From: Macrothele yani
Lineage: Eukaryota > Arthropoda > Arachnida > Araneae > Macrothelidae
Reading direction: 5' to 3'
NCBI GenBank assembly: GCA_039090855.1
Contig: CM076995.1
Location: forward strand, 119,486,270-119,550,269
DNA: 64,000 bases
In this document: positions 11,257-21,574 of the stretch, piece after piece
How the letters are laid out: the number at the start of each line of letters is the position of its first letter
Position numbering within the stretch: the stretch's first letter is position 1
The notes under the pieces: generated by a model
Databases searched by the model: none
Told to the model about the DNA's origin: nothing
The model's input: only the letters and a program-made list of their open reading frames with translations
Translations under genes and position numbers: made by a program

Positions 11257-11399
11257 GAAGAGCAATTGAATTAGAGACAGCTGGCGTTATGCAAATGTGG
11301 CGCTGTGGACGGCCCTGTAAACGGAAACGACATGACGTATGCAGCGATCCGACAATATAAGGAGTGATACGACGGGAATCAGTAAGAGTCGGACGCAGT

Positions 11400-12675
11400 A
11401 TGGGTAAGACGAAGGATCTAAGCGCATTTGGTCGTGGGCAAATTGTCGGGGCCCGACGAATGGGTCACTCCATCTCGTAAGTCGTGCAGGCACTGGGTTT
11501 TTCACGAGCCACTGTGTCACGCGTGCACCGTGAGTACATCGAATCCGGTAAAACCATCCCTGCAAGGGCCAACTGCCGTGGACAACAGCGTGTGGATGAG
11601 CGGGGTCATCGACGACTAGCTTGCATTGTAACAGCGGATAGACGGGTCACAGTGCAAGAAATCATTCGGCAATTTAACGCTGGTGCAGAAAAACGTGTAA
11701 GCAGCCACACTATCCAGAACCATCTCCTCGCTATGCGGTACGGAAGCTATCGTTCCACGAGGGTACCGCTGCTGACCGCACATCACAGGGTGCAAAGAAT
11801 AGCATGGGCGTGGGAACATCGCCACTGGACCCTAGACATGTGGGAAAATGTTGCCTGGACTGGTGAGTCCAGATTCACGTTGGTACATGCGGATGGCAGG
11901 ATACGAGTATATACGGCGAAACCACATGAAGCGATGGATCCTTCTTGTCAGCAGGGTACTCTTCAAACTGGTGGAGGTAGTATTCTCGTCTGGGGACTGC
12001 TTACGTGGACTGAAATGGGACCCCTGGTAAGTGTGACATCGTCCCTCACAGGCCAACGTTACCGGGATATCCTGGACGACCATTTGTGAGTCTTCAACAT
12101 CCCACTGAGGACCTCATCCTGCAACAAGACAATGCACCGTGCCATTGCTCCCGAATTGTATCCGAATGGTTGGATGAACACTCCACCGACGTGACCTCGC
12201 TTCCTTGGCCAGCTAGGTCACCTGACCTCAATCCCATCGAGCACATCTGGGATGCCATCGAGAGAGATGTTCGAGGCTCTGACCCCCCCTCCATCAAATC
12301 TTCGTGGTTAGTTAGTTAATTGATTTTTGTGGCGCAAGGGCCAGGCATGGCCAAAGAGCGCCAGACACAGAACAATCGGTTAAAGATTTTTAAAAGCGGG
12401 GTGAAATGATTAAGAGCAGACAGGCTTGGTAAAAGTTAGAAAGGAAAATGATGAAAGTTGTGAAGACTAGTTAATTAGGTTTATATATAAATTTATTGAT
12501 TTACTATTATAATTATTATATAACTTTCTTTTTTTTTTTTTTAAATAAGTTTTAAAACGAATTGTGGGAGCTTGTTCAGGGGTCGTTGATCCGTATGGCA
12601 TCCCAACGCTTCCGGTGTCTTGTCGAGACGAATCGCTGCCGTCATCAGGACAAAAGGTAGTGCTACACGTTACTA
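11400..12675 (+). pseudogene. Tc1-like transposase with DD36E spacing, broken
   Basis: It starts with MGKTKDLSAFGRGQIVGARR, the first helix-turn-helix. An in-frame TAA follows at about 11479, after GHSIS; the frame then runs to about 12088. The first catalytic position reads WTGESRF, so the Asp is replaced by Gly. After a frameshift near 12088 come LQQDNAPCHCSRIV and SPDLNPIEHIWDAIE, with 36 residues between Asp and Glu. Homology stops at about 12304, where foreign sequence enters, and resumes at about 12564 with ELWELVQGS, QRFRCLVET and, after another small deletion, RIAAVIRTKGSATRY and a stop. Four independent lesions plus the insertion show it is dead. Confidence 0.88.
12305..12563 (+). 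mobile_element. Short insertion (SINE-like) in the Tc1 transposase
   Basis: Transposase homology stops after about 12304 and resumes at about 12564. The inserted 260 bp carry GTGGCGCAAGGGCCAGGCAT and AAAGAGCGCCAGACAC, followed by an AT-rich tail with a T run at 12531-12542. TTCGTGG before and TTGTGG after may be a decayed target duplication. A similar GGCCAAAG phrase occurs near 45710. It looks like a SINE of another family, but I cannot place box A or box B with confidence. Confidence 0.55.
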
Positions 12676-13720
12676 GACAGGTATCTCTAATTCAATTGCT
12701 CTTCAGTGCATATACTGTATACGTAAAGAAATAACATGTTACTTACTCTGACCGTAAACCAGTCGATCCCTTTTTTTCTCACACAAACCCTCACTTGGGG
12801 TAAATGTGATCCCAACGCAATTTCTTTTATCGGGAATTGTGGTATTGATTTATATGAAATAAACACGACGTAATACAATACATTGTTTATTAATATAATA
12901 GCAGGAATTCAAAATATTACCTGTTACTAAATAAGCAAGGACAGCTGTATAATTATAAGATAAGTATTATTTAAAGAAAAATTCTGCGACTTTTCTCGGT
13001 AGCCAGCTTTCATTGCAACTCACTACTTGCACCCGAAATTGCGGCAAAACTACTATGAAAAATATCTTGAAAACAAATTAAATTTAGATATTTCTCCACA
13101 ACTTTCCCGCTTAATAATTTGTTTTTCTAACAGAGTAACATTTTAAGGTCACTAATTAAAAGCAGTAAACAAATATTAAAATTGTTCATTTATTTGTATA
13201 TGATCGTGAACTACAATATTTTAGGTGACGCCAGGCAAAATTATTAATTAATTGGCGGCGGTGCGGGGCCCCTCTAGGCGCGGTGTCCTGGGCGGTTGCC
13301 CGGTACGCCCGTACCTGGGGCCGCCACTGCCTGAAGACAACGGTTGAGCGGTGTCTCAAAACACAGGCGGCAGACTTCTATGAAGAGGGTATCCAGAAAC
13401 TTGTGCCACGATACGGCAGATGCCTTAATCTCCACAGGGAATATACTGAAAAGTAAATTAAGGTATGTAGAATTCGTCGCATATTAAAAATTAGTTTTTA
13501 TTGTTGTTGTTTTATCTTCAAACGGTAATTACTTTCCGGATGGCCTTAGTACAATGAAACTGACTTTACTTTCTGAATTACCATAGTATATATGATGACA
13601 ACTTTCAGAGATTAATCCTGAAAGGTATCTCTCTCTGTCATCAACAGATACAAATACATATCATCTGTATCTGGACATATTATCAACAGTAATGTTTTAT
13701 TCTTATTACATTAACATATA

Positions 13721-14927
13721 CACTATATTGACAAAAGTCACCGGACACTCCTTCAAAAGCAAATGAACAGATCCGCTGCGTTGTTAAGATACGCGGTACA
13801 GCTGCAAACGGTATAAAAACAAGCCTGCAGCTGACCGAGATCATATCGGCACGAAGGAACTGACTTTGAGAAAGGAAAAATTGTTGGGTGTTATATTACT
13901 GGATTGTCCATAACAGAAACCAAGAGGCGTTTAAACATACATAAGTCAACTGTTTGTACTGAATAAGTGGAAGACACATGGCGAGCCTGAAGCAGCAAAA
14001 TGTACCGGCAGATTAAAGAAAATCAATGATAAAGGGCGTCGAAGCCCCAGGAGAGTCGTTACAATTAATCGACTGAGTACTACACAAGACCTCTGTGTAC
14101 AGGTGAGTAAAAATGCTGGAACCTTGGTATGTACACGTACCATTCGTAGAGAACTTCATTTCATGGGTTACTGTGGTCGTGCGGTTGCTCATAAGCCTTT
14201 TATCTCCACTCGGAATGCTAGTCGTCTTTTGGCATGGTGTAAAGAACATTTATCGTGGACCGTAGATCAATGGAAACAGGTCCTATGGACTGATGAATCC
14301 AGATACACGATCCATCAGTCTCACGGCCGTGTATGGGTGTAGCGGCAGCCGGGGAACGCCGTTTACTACAGTGTACTGTTCCTATGATCCAGTTTGGAGC
14401 TGGCAGTGTACTCGTGTGGGGTGTTTTTCGTGGTCTGGTCCCTGCTCATGGTTATTGTGGATAAACCTGTTAACCAGCACATCTACCTTGATATTCTGGA
14501 CAATTATGCCCTACCAATTCTGTGGCAATACTATGGAACCAAGCCTTGTTGGTACCAGCAGGATAATGCACCGAGCCAGAAAGCAAGTACTGTTGCAACG
14601 TGGTTTGACGATAATTCTGTATCGTGTGTAGACTGGCCAGCACAGAGCCCTGGTCTTAATTCCATAGAGCACCTATGGGATGAATTAGAGTGCCACATAC
14701 GAAGTTTGGAACCAAGGCCTACTACTAAGTAACAGTTAGTGGCAGCATTATGTACTGAATGGAAGTGCATACCTATCACTGTGTTCCAAAACCTTGTCGA
14801 AAGCATGTTTCGAAGGGTCAGTGCATGCATTAAGGCCAAAGGTGGACTGACACCGTACTAATGTATGGCAATAAATGCTATGTTGTGTTTCTCTTCTAGG
14901 TGTCTGGTGACTTTTGTCAATATACTG
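13721..14927 (+). mobile_element. Tc1-like element (DD34E), 1.2 kb
   Basis: Inverted ends CACTATATTGACAAAAGTCA at 13721 and TGACTTTTGTCAATATACTG ending at 14927 have one visible mismatch over the first 20 bp. TA flanks both sides (13719-13720 and 14928-14929). The 1207-bp length is typical. It contains one decayed transposase gene. Confidence 0.92.
13855..14860 (+). pseudogene. Tc1-like transposase (DD34E), decayed
   Basis: A degraded N-terminal helix-turn-helix (EKGKIVG, then TETKRRLNIHKSTV in another frame) is followed by TRTIRRELHFMGYCGR, WTDESRYTIHQSHGRVW with the first catalytic Asp, and then a stop. In another frame, WYQQDNAPSQKASTV and GLNSIEHLWDELE carry the second Asp and the Glu, 34 residues apart. 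The usual SPDLNPIE is SPGLNSIE here, two substitutions next to the active site. The C-terminus VSACIKAKGGLTPY and a stop end near 14861. Several frameshifts and stops make it non-functional. Confidence 0.85.
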
Positions 14928-15420
14928 TATATGCCTGCTGAATCTGTTCTTAAAGGGTGGGCAAACAGGTGGTGGCACAAAACTCCTTCGGTACAGTGAA
15001 AACTGTGAAATATTCGCAATGTTCTCCCCAGAAAATATTGCCAGCCGAGTGGTTATTATTGTAAAGGAGCTAGCTGGGTGTGGGGCCGTGCAATTTTTTG
15101 CATATAAATTATAAAATTTTCTGAGCAAAAATTAATTGCATAATTTAACATATATTGATTTAATGATAATTTGTGCAGCAAAACATTTAAAACTTTTTAA
15201 TACTGGCTAATTTTATATTTTTTAACTGAAAAATTTAACACATCTACATGAACACACTAAATGTAACAATTAAGGTAACTTTTATTTAAAAAGTAGAATG
15301 CTTTAATAAAATAAAAAAAATTAGTAGAATTCAATTAAAAAAATAATTATGAAAAATGTTGAAATCCTTATATGTAGTGCTTTTAACTCAAGATTCACAT
15401 TTTATATATTACTTCTTCTG
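14928..15420. other. AT-rich spacer
   Basis: Nothing recognisable between the Tc1 end and the hAT relic. The plus-strand frame at 14914-15114 and the minus-strand frame at 14748-15128 have no identifiable domain. Confidence 0.5.
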
Positions 15421-15429
15421 TTCTTCTTA

Positions 15430-17470
15430 GAGGCCCAGTTGTCTGCAGCTTTTTCATAATCTAAGTCTGTTGGATCTGGCCTCTAGTGAAATCAGATAAC
15501 TTTCAGAGATTAATCCTGAGTGTGCTCTGCTTCATGTAATTCCTTAAACAAACTTTAATTTGTTTTAGAGTAGAAAATCCTCTTTCACATTCAGCTGTGC
15601 TTACAGGTATAGCCAGTCCAATAGCAGCTAGTTTTGCTAAATTTGGAAAAGATTCTTTGAACTCAGGTGTTGTTGAAAATTTAAGGATTATTTATTTAGA
15701 AACTTAATTTTTGTATGTCTGTCCTTTAAACAATTTTGATGCAACTGCACATTCTAGTTTACTATTTTCATAGTTTAAGATTGCCGGCCAGTTTTAGAAT
15801 AATGTTAAAAAAGAATCTCAGAAGCCTCATTTTGATCGTGTCTTTCTGCATTGAAAAAAAAAACTGGAAATGATTGTCATACCTAGAAATCTTGCTTCTA
15901 GGTGGTTAATAAGTGTCTGTATGTATTTATCATAGATTGTAGTCTTAAAAGCAATAGCATTAACATCTGAACAATCAATACGAAGGTCTGACCACTCACC
16001 TGCAATATGTAGACTGAGATTTTTTAAATGATGAGCAGGGTATCTTTCAATTCCATAATGCATTGTTTTGTGGCTTATAAGATCGTATCTATTTCTGTTA
16101 AGTTAACATCTTGCCTTTGCCAAACTTGAGACAATTTAGACAAAAAAAGTAGCACACCTAAAAGCATCATAAGTGAAGCTATGAAATTGTATGTTCTCAT
16201 ATATTTGCTTAAACCTTCAGCTGTGATGTCATTTCTTTCAGTGGCCTCTCTTTTGAGTGCAGCAATGACACTCAACAAGGTTTCTCAGGACTGAACAACA
16301 AAGTTAACAGACAGCCACCTAGTGTCACTAGCCATTTTAAGTTTAATCTGAGGACTGTTCAGTAAATTTTGGATTTCAGTTAAACCAGCCATCGTAACAG
16401 AGGAATTTTGGAAGAAAAACAGTTGTCTTAAGATATCATTAAATTTGACTAAATAAGGAACCTCAGTGGCTGCTTGGGCATTAGCAAGAGCCAGGCAGTA
16501 TCATACAATGGAAGTTGACCATGAGTCCATCTGTTTCATCTTTGAGTAGTTTTGCTACTCCTTTGTGCTTCCCAATCATGATAGCTGCTCCATCAGATCC
16601 TAGACCCATCAGGTTAGAAGTTTTCAACTCTATATTACCAAGTGTTTCAATAATATTCTTAGTTATATTTCAGCTCTTCCATCAATGATATTAGAAGTTG
16701 TTATAAAACTAACACCAATCTCTTTCTTAAGCTGACCATATTTAATGTGTGTAATAAGGTGCTTCAAAACTGAGATGTCTGTTGTTTCATCACACAGAAC
16801 GCTGAAATAATCTGCTGAATGCACATTTTTTAGGATTTCACATCTAACTTCTGAATCTAAAATGTCAAGAAATGCTTGCATTATACTTTCCGAAGTATAA
16901 TGTGCATTTTCAATATCATGATGGTTTAAGTATGTACAACCCATAGCCTTACAATGCTCAAGCAATTTTTCATACAGTGTAGTGTGTGGCCGCTCGTATT
17001 TTCCCAACTAATAGATTTTAAAGCTTCCACAAAAGCATCTCTAGTCTGCAAGTTATTCAAAACTGAAATTGATCGTACAATTTGTCTTAATCTGGTTTCT
17101 TCAAGTATACGTTTTTGAATACTATCTGAACAGGTATCGGTGTGTAACTTGCTATGTTCATGGTCAATTAAACTTTCTTTTCGAAGCCTTTTGTACGGTA
17201 TTGTCACTGCTTTGTTTCTGGGTGGTATATTTCCATATTTTATATACGTGGAACCAGTGGCGTAGCCAGAGGGGGCGGGGGTTTGAACCCCTCCCTTGAG
17301 GGGAGACTGAGCACGAATTTAAAGCGATATATATGAGTATACGAGGCTTTCACCAATTAACCAAACCCATGGACCCCGCCCCGCTCCCTTAAGAAATTTC
17401 TAGCTACACCATTGCGTGGAACACATCATTCCATTATCTTTTACCACTAACCAATTAAATGTTTGAAACC
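15430..17470 (-). pseudogene. hAT-family transposase relic, ZNF862-like
   Basis: Read on the minus strand from about 17470, a degenerate zinc-binding N-terminus (WFQTFNWLV...) is followed by RKESLIDHEHSKLH, as in ZNF862/KIAA1586-type proteins. Next come SADYFSVLCDETTD, with the first catalytic Asp of the hAT RNase-H fold (about 16780), and GLGSDGAAIMIGKHKGVAK near 16560-16600, with the second conserved Asp. A C-terminal dimerisation block resembling STAECERGFSTLKQIK is near 15560-15600. Stops and frameshifts separate the blocks. A 160-bp hAT MITE interrupts the 5' part at 17255-17414. No terminal repeats of the parent element were found. Confidence 0.8.
17255..17414. mobile_element. 160-bp hAT-type MITE
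   Basis: The ends are CAGTGGCGTAGCC at 17255 and GCTACACCATTG ending at 17414, imperfectly complementary. A perfect 8-bp duplication, CGTGGAAC, lies at 17247-17254 and 17415-17422. The ends resemble those of the larger hAT at 10932 (shared CAGTGGCG), so they may use a related transposase. There is no coding capacity. It lies in the hAT transposase relic and so is younger than it. Confidence 0.9.
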
Positions 17471-17860
17471 AGTCACTGTTTACACCTAATAATTCATGTT
17501 TAGCACATTTTTAATTTATAACGTCTGTTTTAAATGAAAAATGTTGTTGAAATGGACCAGATTTTACGTCCATGTCGGAAATCACTGGCTCTGTTTTCGT
17601 GTTTTCATTTTTATTAAAGAAACTTAACTGTGTCGTTTTCTGATTTGACTACTTACTCATTAAAGGTTTATAAGTTATTTCATTGCAACGAATATTACTA
17701 CATATAGTACACTTAATAACGTTGATTAAACAAGCCAGGAAAAAATAATGAAGTAGATTCGCATTCCGCAATAAAACTCAACGCTATCGATTCATCTCTG
17801 ATGTGCTGCCATCTATCGTCCAGTTTACGAGGCCTTCGGTCCAATAAATTTTTTAAAACA
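17471..17860. other. Unassigned AT-rich sequence
   Basis: No open frame or domain recognised. GATGTGCTGCCATCTATCGT near 17799 resembles GTGCTGCCATCTATCAAAGA near 19097, so the surrounding sequence is partly repetitive. Confidence 0.4.
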
Positions 17861-18215
17861 ATCGATGTTTCGGTGGAATTCTCTGTTTCTTCAATTTATC
17901 GGCTCCTGTAACATCGAGGATAAGAACTCGATATGCACCAATAAAACAGCGAAAAAAACCACCAATTCATGACATAGAAAGATGATGTTCCCTTTCCTTT
18001 TTATGAGAATGCAACAAAGAGAAATTCATTTACTTCATCCAGAAAATTTTCGAGTAGATACGCTTGTGCACTTATAGGTCACGAAATATTTATTGTTTTT
18101 TTTTCAATGTATCAGTTCCTGTAACACTGCGGAAAAGAAATCAATTTTCACCGACGAAACAGTGAAAATAAAAACAATTCAAAACATACAAAGATGATTA
18201 TTCCCTTTCTCTGGC
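17860..18215 (+). repeat. Dispersed repeat with ATCGAGG/ATCGATG phrases
   Basis: Two diverged units are visible, with phrases such as ATCGGCTCCTGTAACATCGA, CATGACATAGAAAGATGATG, TTCCCTTTCC and GAAATTCATTTACTTCATCC. Related sequence recurs at about 19140-19330 and 41160-41430. In the last place the same phrases repeat after about 205 bp, suggesting that the family is a tandem satellite dispersed in the genome. No coding potential and no ends were recognised. Confidence 0.65.
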
Positions 18216-18255
18216 TAAACTTACAAATAAAAATCAATATAAACATAATACAATG

Positions 18256-18463
18256 TAGGGACTCACACAGGTCCTTTTAAGGGTGAGCTAAAACTAAAGC
18301 CTTCGACCGCGAGCTAGTTTATAAAATGGAAGATAGATGGCGGCACGCTAGCGCTGTATCGTTTGTGTTTCGTTGTGTACGGTACTGCTTTAAAAAGAAC
18401 AAGATAGGAATTTTGGCCCGACCTTAATAGGACTTTTGTGAGTGTGAATTGTGTGTCCCTACT
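18256..18463. mobile_element. Possible MITE with GTAGGGAC ends
   Basis: GTAGGGACTCACACAGGTCC at the left and GTGTGTCCCTAC at the right are imperfect inverse complements. The similarity extends inward (TTTTAAGG versus CCTTAATAGG) with an insertion in the right arm. The roughly 208-bp length fits a MITE. No target duplication was established. Confidence 0.5.
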
Positions 18464-18480
18464 TTTAAATATTTATTCCG

Positions 18481-18897
18481 GACCTCAAAGCACAGTTCTG
18501 AGGAAAGACGACAATTCCGTCGAATAGATATTCCAGAATGTGGTCTGACAAATGCATTAAGATGTTCCGAGGGGATTTGTAATCTTATAAAATGTATTAT
18601 GTTTATATATTGATTTTTATTTGTACGTGTTAGCTATGGCGTGTTGTACAGTTAGTGCACATAGTAGAATGTATTCTGGAGGGATTTATACAGTATTTCG
18701 AATTTTAATTTTTTATACTGTTCAATTTAATACTTTTGCATGTAAATTATGTAATTTTTTTATATATGTTTATTTTTATATCGTCGAATATTTAAATTAT
18801 TTCGAAAACCACTTTCTCGAATAATTATTCCGACGGTGATACAGGTTCAACGAAATTGTCGTATTTCCTCAAAACACTGGTGTGAGGTCTTCAATCC
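18481..18897. mobile_element. Possible MITE, about 415 bp, with 45-bp inverted ends
   Basis: The left end GGACCTCAAAGCACAGTTCT, continuing TGAGGAAAGACGACAATTCC, matches the reverse complement of the right end, where GACGACAATTCCGTCGAA corresponds to TTCAACGAAATTGTCGTA. About 45 bp align with some ten mismatches. The internal sequence is AT-rich, and the frame at 18621-18824 within it has no known domain. Confidence 0.6.
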
Positions 18898-19139
18898 CGT
18901 CATCAAATGGTTCTCCCCTTGAAGTCAACACGACGAAAGAACTTATAAGTACAAAATACAGGCAGAAATAACTTACGTTCACGGCAGAAAAGACACACAA
19001 TACTCTACGCAACACACCGGAGCTCTAACGCACGTGAAACTGCGCACTCAGAGTGGGAGCGATTGCAAAATCAGAGCAGAGGAGTGAGCACAGCTGTGCT
19101 GCCATCTATCAAAGAACTTGCATCTATTGTCCATTTTGA

Positions 19140-19335
19140 AAACTAGCTCGGGGCCGAACATTTCCCCTTTAAGAATGCAACAAAGAAATTCATTTACTTC
19201 ACCAAGAAAATGTTCTTTCGCAGTTTTAAACATCGGTTATGAGACCTTGATGGGATTTTTTTTTTTTTGTATGAACTCTTGTAACATCAAGGGCAAAACA
19301 TCGGTGTTCAAAACTATTAAGATTTGTTGGCCCGT
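19140..19335 (-). repeat. Partial copy of the dispersed ATCGAGG repeat
   Basis: It shares AAGAATGCAACAAAGAAATT, CATTTACTTCACCAAGAAAA and AAACATCGG with the units at 17860-18215 and 41160-41430. A T run is present at 19258-19270. There is no convincing gene. Confidence 0.55.
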
Positions 19336-19387
19336 ACCTGCTTAATATCAGCATAGGCAGGTTAAGTACCGGGCAAGCTGAGTTCTA

Positions 19388-19590
19388 CAGATCTGGGCCG
19401 CGGGTGGCCCAGTGGTCAACGTTCGTGACTGCCACGGAGAAGACCTCGGGTTCGATCCCAGGCAGGAACGAAAGTTCGAACCACTAAATATCCGCCGTGC
19501 GTCGGATGGGCACGTTAAGCCGTCGGGTCCGGGCATTGACCCCCGGTAATAAATAAGGGTGTCTTTTTTCCCCTTTCTACCTCGCTTCCG
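19388..19590 (+). repeat. tRNA-derived SINE, family 2
   Basis: A tRNA-like head, GGGTGGCCCAGTGGTCAACG (box A region) and GGGTTCGATCCCAGGCAGG (box B), is followed by a body different from family 1 and a T-rich end. It is not a functional tRNA: the acceptor arms do not pair well and the anticodon arm is poor. Only one copy was seen in this window. Confidence 0.75.
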
Positions 19591-19622
19591 TGTCACTATC
19601 GGGCACTCTAGCCCAAATTTCC

Positions 19623-19662
19623 TAGCTTCCTATTTCTAAGGATTGTTAGAAATAGGAAGCTA
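19623..19662. other. Perfect 17-bp hairpin
   Basis: TAGCTTCCTATTTCTAA (19623-19639) and its exact reverse complement (19646-19662) are separated by the six bases GGATTG. Flanks AAATTTCC and GGAAAT extend the symmetry imperfectly. It lies just downstream of the family 2 SINE. Whether it is transcribed is unknown. Confidence 0.7.
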
Positions 19663-19859
19663 AGAGATTTAGGAAATCCTCTACATATGATCTGATCTCT
19701 ATGGATCTTTCAATGTTGAATCAAAATTCCAGCTACTCTCTACGGATCTTTCAAACACTCCTGTTGCACTGACCTCGATATTCATAAAGAAGTATACAGT
19801 TTCAAAGCACCATAAAACAAGAACAATGTAAGATATTTTATGTTACCTGTAACAGAATT

Positions 19860-20365
19860 GTAGGGGAATGTTTCAAGTTTTTTTAGAGACAGTCATAGAT
19901 GTTCTATGTGTGCACCCTTAGTTACACGACACACATGGAGCTGGTAATCCATTTCCGCCCAAACGCGAGGTAAGATATTTGAATCAAGTGCAGTGATAGT
20001 GGCTGTGATACGCTGTTTCAGCTCTGCTAGATCAACAGGAAGGGGTGGGGCGAATACCTTGTCCTTTACGTACCCCCCACAGGAAAAAGTCACAAGGTGT
20101 TAAGTCAGGACTTCTGGGTGACCATTGGGTCAGTGGTATGTTGTAGTCTGCGGCTCGTCCAATCCATCGGTGAGGAAGATGTTCATCGACTGACTAGTCA
20201 CGTGACACACACACTATTGCCTACGTCACTTCCCTCAGAGCGGGATACAAACTTTATGAGTACATCTAACTAACGGTTCGCAGTTCTGGTCCGTATCTTC
20301 ACCTGTTACTGTTTTACAGCATCTGCAAACTGTACACTTCTTTATGAATCACCCTGTATAATTTG
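19860..20365 (-). pseudogene. Mariner-superfamily transposase fragment
   Basis: On the minus strand the C-terminal part reads SPRSPDLTPCDFFLWG near 20090-20130 and then, in a second frame, GGYVKDKVFAPPLPVDLAELK, ITATITALDSNILPRVW and VCRVTKGAHIEHL. These blocks match the insect mariner-like group in which TPCDFFLWGYVKD carries the last catalytic Asp. The N-terminal and central domains are missing. AATCACCCTGTATAAT near 20349-20364 may be the terminal repeat, which would make this an internally deleted copy of about 500 bp. Confidence 0.75.
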
Positions 20366-20556
20366 TTCGATTTCATATCAATCATGAACAGTGAGCAATA
20401 TCGTATGGTACTTCGTGAATCGCTTACTCTTTGGCTGGGCGGTCAGTAAAATCAGTCGCCTTTTCAATTTTAGTTACACATTTTTATAAAATCTAGTCCA
20501 TGGAATTCATGATCATCAGCCTGGCTCTCCTCCATTGTTAAAAAATCCTTTCTGTT

Positions 20557-20750
20557 GGCCCAGTGGGGCAGTGGTCTAAGCGTTGGCTTCTAACCGTTCG
20601 TCCAAATGAAACCAGACTTGAATTCCGGGTGAGGCATGGATGGTGTGCTTGGCTTACGGTACTAGCTCTCTTCTTTCCTGAGAACCAGTGGCCCTAAATT
20701 AGGAACAAGCGACTGCGTGTAGCCCATTGAGTTGCTCACGGTGGAGGTAA
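20557..20750 (+). repeat. tRNA-derived SINE, family 1, copy 3 (diverged)
   Basis: It is the same family as 11036-11256: GGGGCAGTGGTCTAAGCGTT, GAGGCATGGATGGTGTGCTT and GCCCATTGAGTTGCTCACGG align in order. The box B region is degenerate (CTTGAATTCCGG), and no clear target duplication remains, so this copy is older. Confidence 0.85.
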
Positions 20751-21574
20751 TTACTCCCCTAAATCCCTATCTTTCTCAAGTGTCACCCACAGATCAATTA
20801 CACATCGACATTGGCCTAACTTCATCCCTTATTGTGGTGAGTAGGGAAGGACAGTGGAACAAGCATATGATGAGCCTGTATTTGGCAAGATCTTGGATTT
20901 AAAGAACAAAACAAACTTTTGTTAAGTAAAATGTTAATTTAAAGCTAATTTGATCATTTTTAACTAACAAAATTCTATGAAGTCCCCGAATTTAAAGAGG
21001 GAGAGAAAAGTTACAAGGTTTAATGAAATTCTATATTTAACGAGACAGAGAAAATCTGCTGTGGAGGAATGGAAATGGTGCATTCATGACAACATTGAAA
21101 CAGCGCAAGGTAATCTTGTGTGCTGGTGAAAGAATGTTGACAGAACAGCAATAGGGATGGAGTCCATCAAACGTTCAATAAGTTAGTTGTGTAAGAGACC
21201 CTCTTTGCCACCCAATCCAAGAGTGTATGCCTTGGCTGTATGGCATCAGCAGAGTTGATTGAAAATAGGCCACCTACCAGGTCAAAACCTGATGGGTGCA
21301 GCTCACGCACATGTAAGTGGATTTCTGAGTGACGACTTCAAACAGGGGTAGGGGAGCAATAAAATGGGGTTTTTCGCTGGAAAGGAATGGTAATATAAGG
21401 GGATACCAATTTCCTGAATTGTATTCATTTCACCCTCTAAGTGAGAGTTGCATTGAGAGGATCTGTGCTGCTTTTGCTTTATGAGTCTTGTGTAATCAAA
21501 CTGTGAGCAGTCTCACATGGCCGTCAAATTGAATATTTGAAAAATTTAATTAACTATAGTACTAATGTTGTTAA
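20751..21574. other. Unassigned; may include the body of a Tigger/pogo-like relic
   Basis: No reading frame of note. It leads into a terminal repeat resembling pogo/Tigger ends at 21575-21654, so part may be its degraded interior. No left end was seen. Confidence 0.35.

Larger units (their letters stand above)
11020..12708 (+). mobile_element. Tc1-like element (DD36E spacing) inside the hAT
   Basis: The inverted ends are CACTGAAGAGCAATTG at 11020, preceded by TA, and CAATTGCTCTTCAGTG ending at 12708, followed by CA instead of TA. The left repeat is split by a SINE, and the rest of the repeat (AATTAGAGA...) resumes at 11269. A second insertion lies at about 12305-12563 within the 3' part of the gene. 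Without these two, the element is near the usual 1.2 kb. Confidence 0.85.
10932..13329. mobile_element. Non-autonomous hAT-type element inside the mariner
   Basis: The ends are CAGTGGCGGCCC at 10932 and GGGCCGCCACTG ending at 13329, an inverted pair. A perfect 8-bp target duplication, CCTGAAGA, sits at 10924-10931 and 13330-13337 and joins the two halves of the mariner reading frame. The 8-bp duplication and CAGTG ends fit the hAT superfamily. Of its 2398 bp, 1689 bp are a nested Tc1 with its own insertions, so the hAT itself is only about 0.7 kb and has no transposase. Its right half (12720-13260) is AT-rich and non-coding. Confidence 0.88.
10100..13449 (+). pseudogene. Mariner (DD34D) transposase, split by a hAT insertion
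   Basis: The 5' part contains a degenerate N-terminus, then VTEDLVERVNENTRENRRFT (second helix-turn-helix) and RWVPKMLTEEHKTKRMGSAL. Further on are VTEYETWVSHIAPEPK, where the first catalytic Asp of the usual GDETW is Tyr-Glu here, and DNARPHAANV with SPDLEPSDY. The spacing of 34 residues between those Asp residues defines DD34D. The gene is cut at 10931 and resumes at 13338 with ADFYEEGIQKLVPRYGRCLN, the typical mariner C-terminus, ending in a stop near 13449. A 50-bp tandem duplication near 10139-10238 and several frameshifts precede the split. Transposition activity is lost. Confidence 0.88.
9890..13549 (+). mobile_element. Mariner element interrupted by nested insertions
   Basis: The inverted ends are GAGGGCCATCCAGAAAGTAA at the left (from 9891) and the complementary GGATGGCC with TTACTTTCC ending at 13549. 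They are flanked by TA at 9888-9889 and 13550-13551. Removing the 2398-bp hAT insertion and its 8-bp duplication leaves about 1254 bp, a standard mariner length. The transposase gene is split between 10100-10931 and 13338-13449. This is the outermost layer of the nest, so it was in place before the hAT, Tc1 and SINE layers. Confidence 0.88.

Noticed and set aside
14928..15128. 126-codon minus frame overlapping the Tc1 right end
   Set aside because: It crosses the Tc1 terminal repeat and has no domain.
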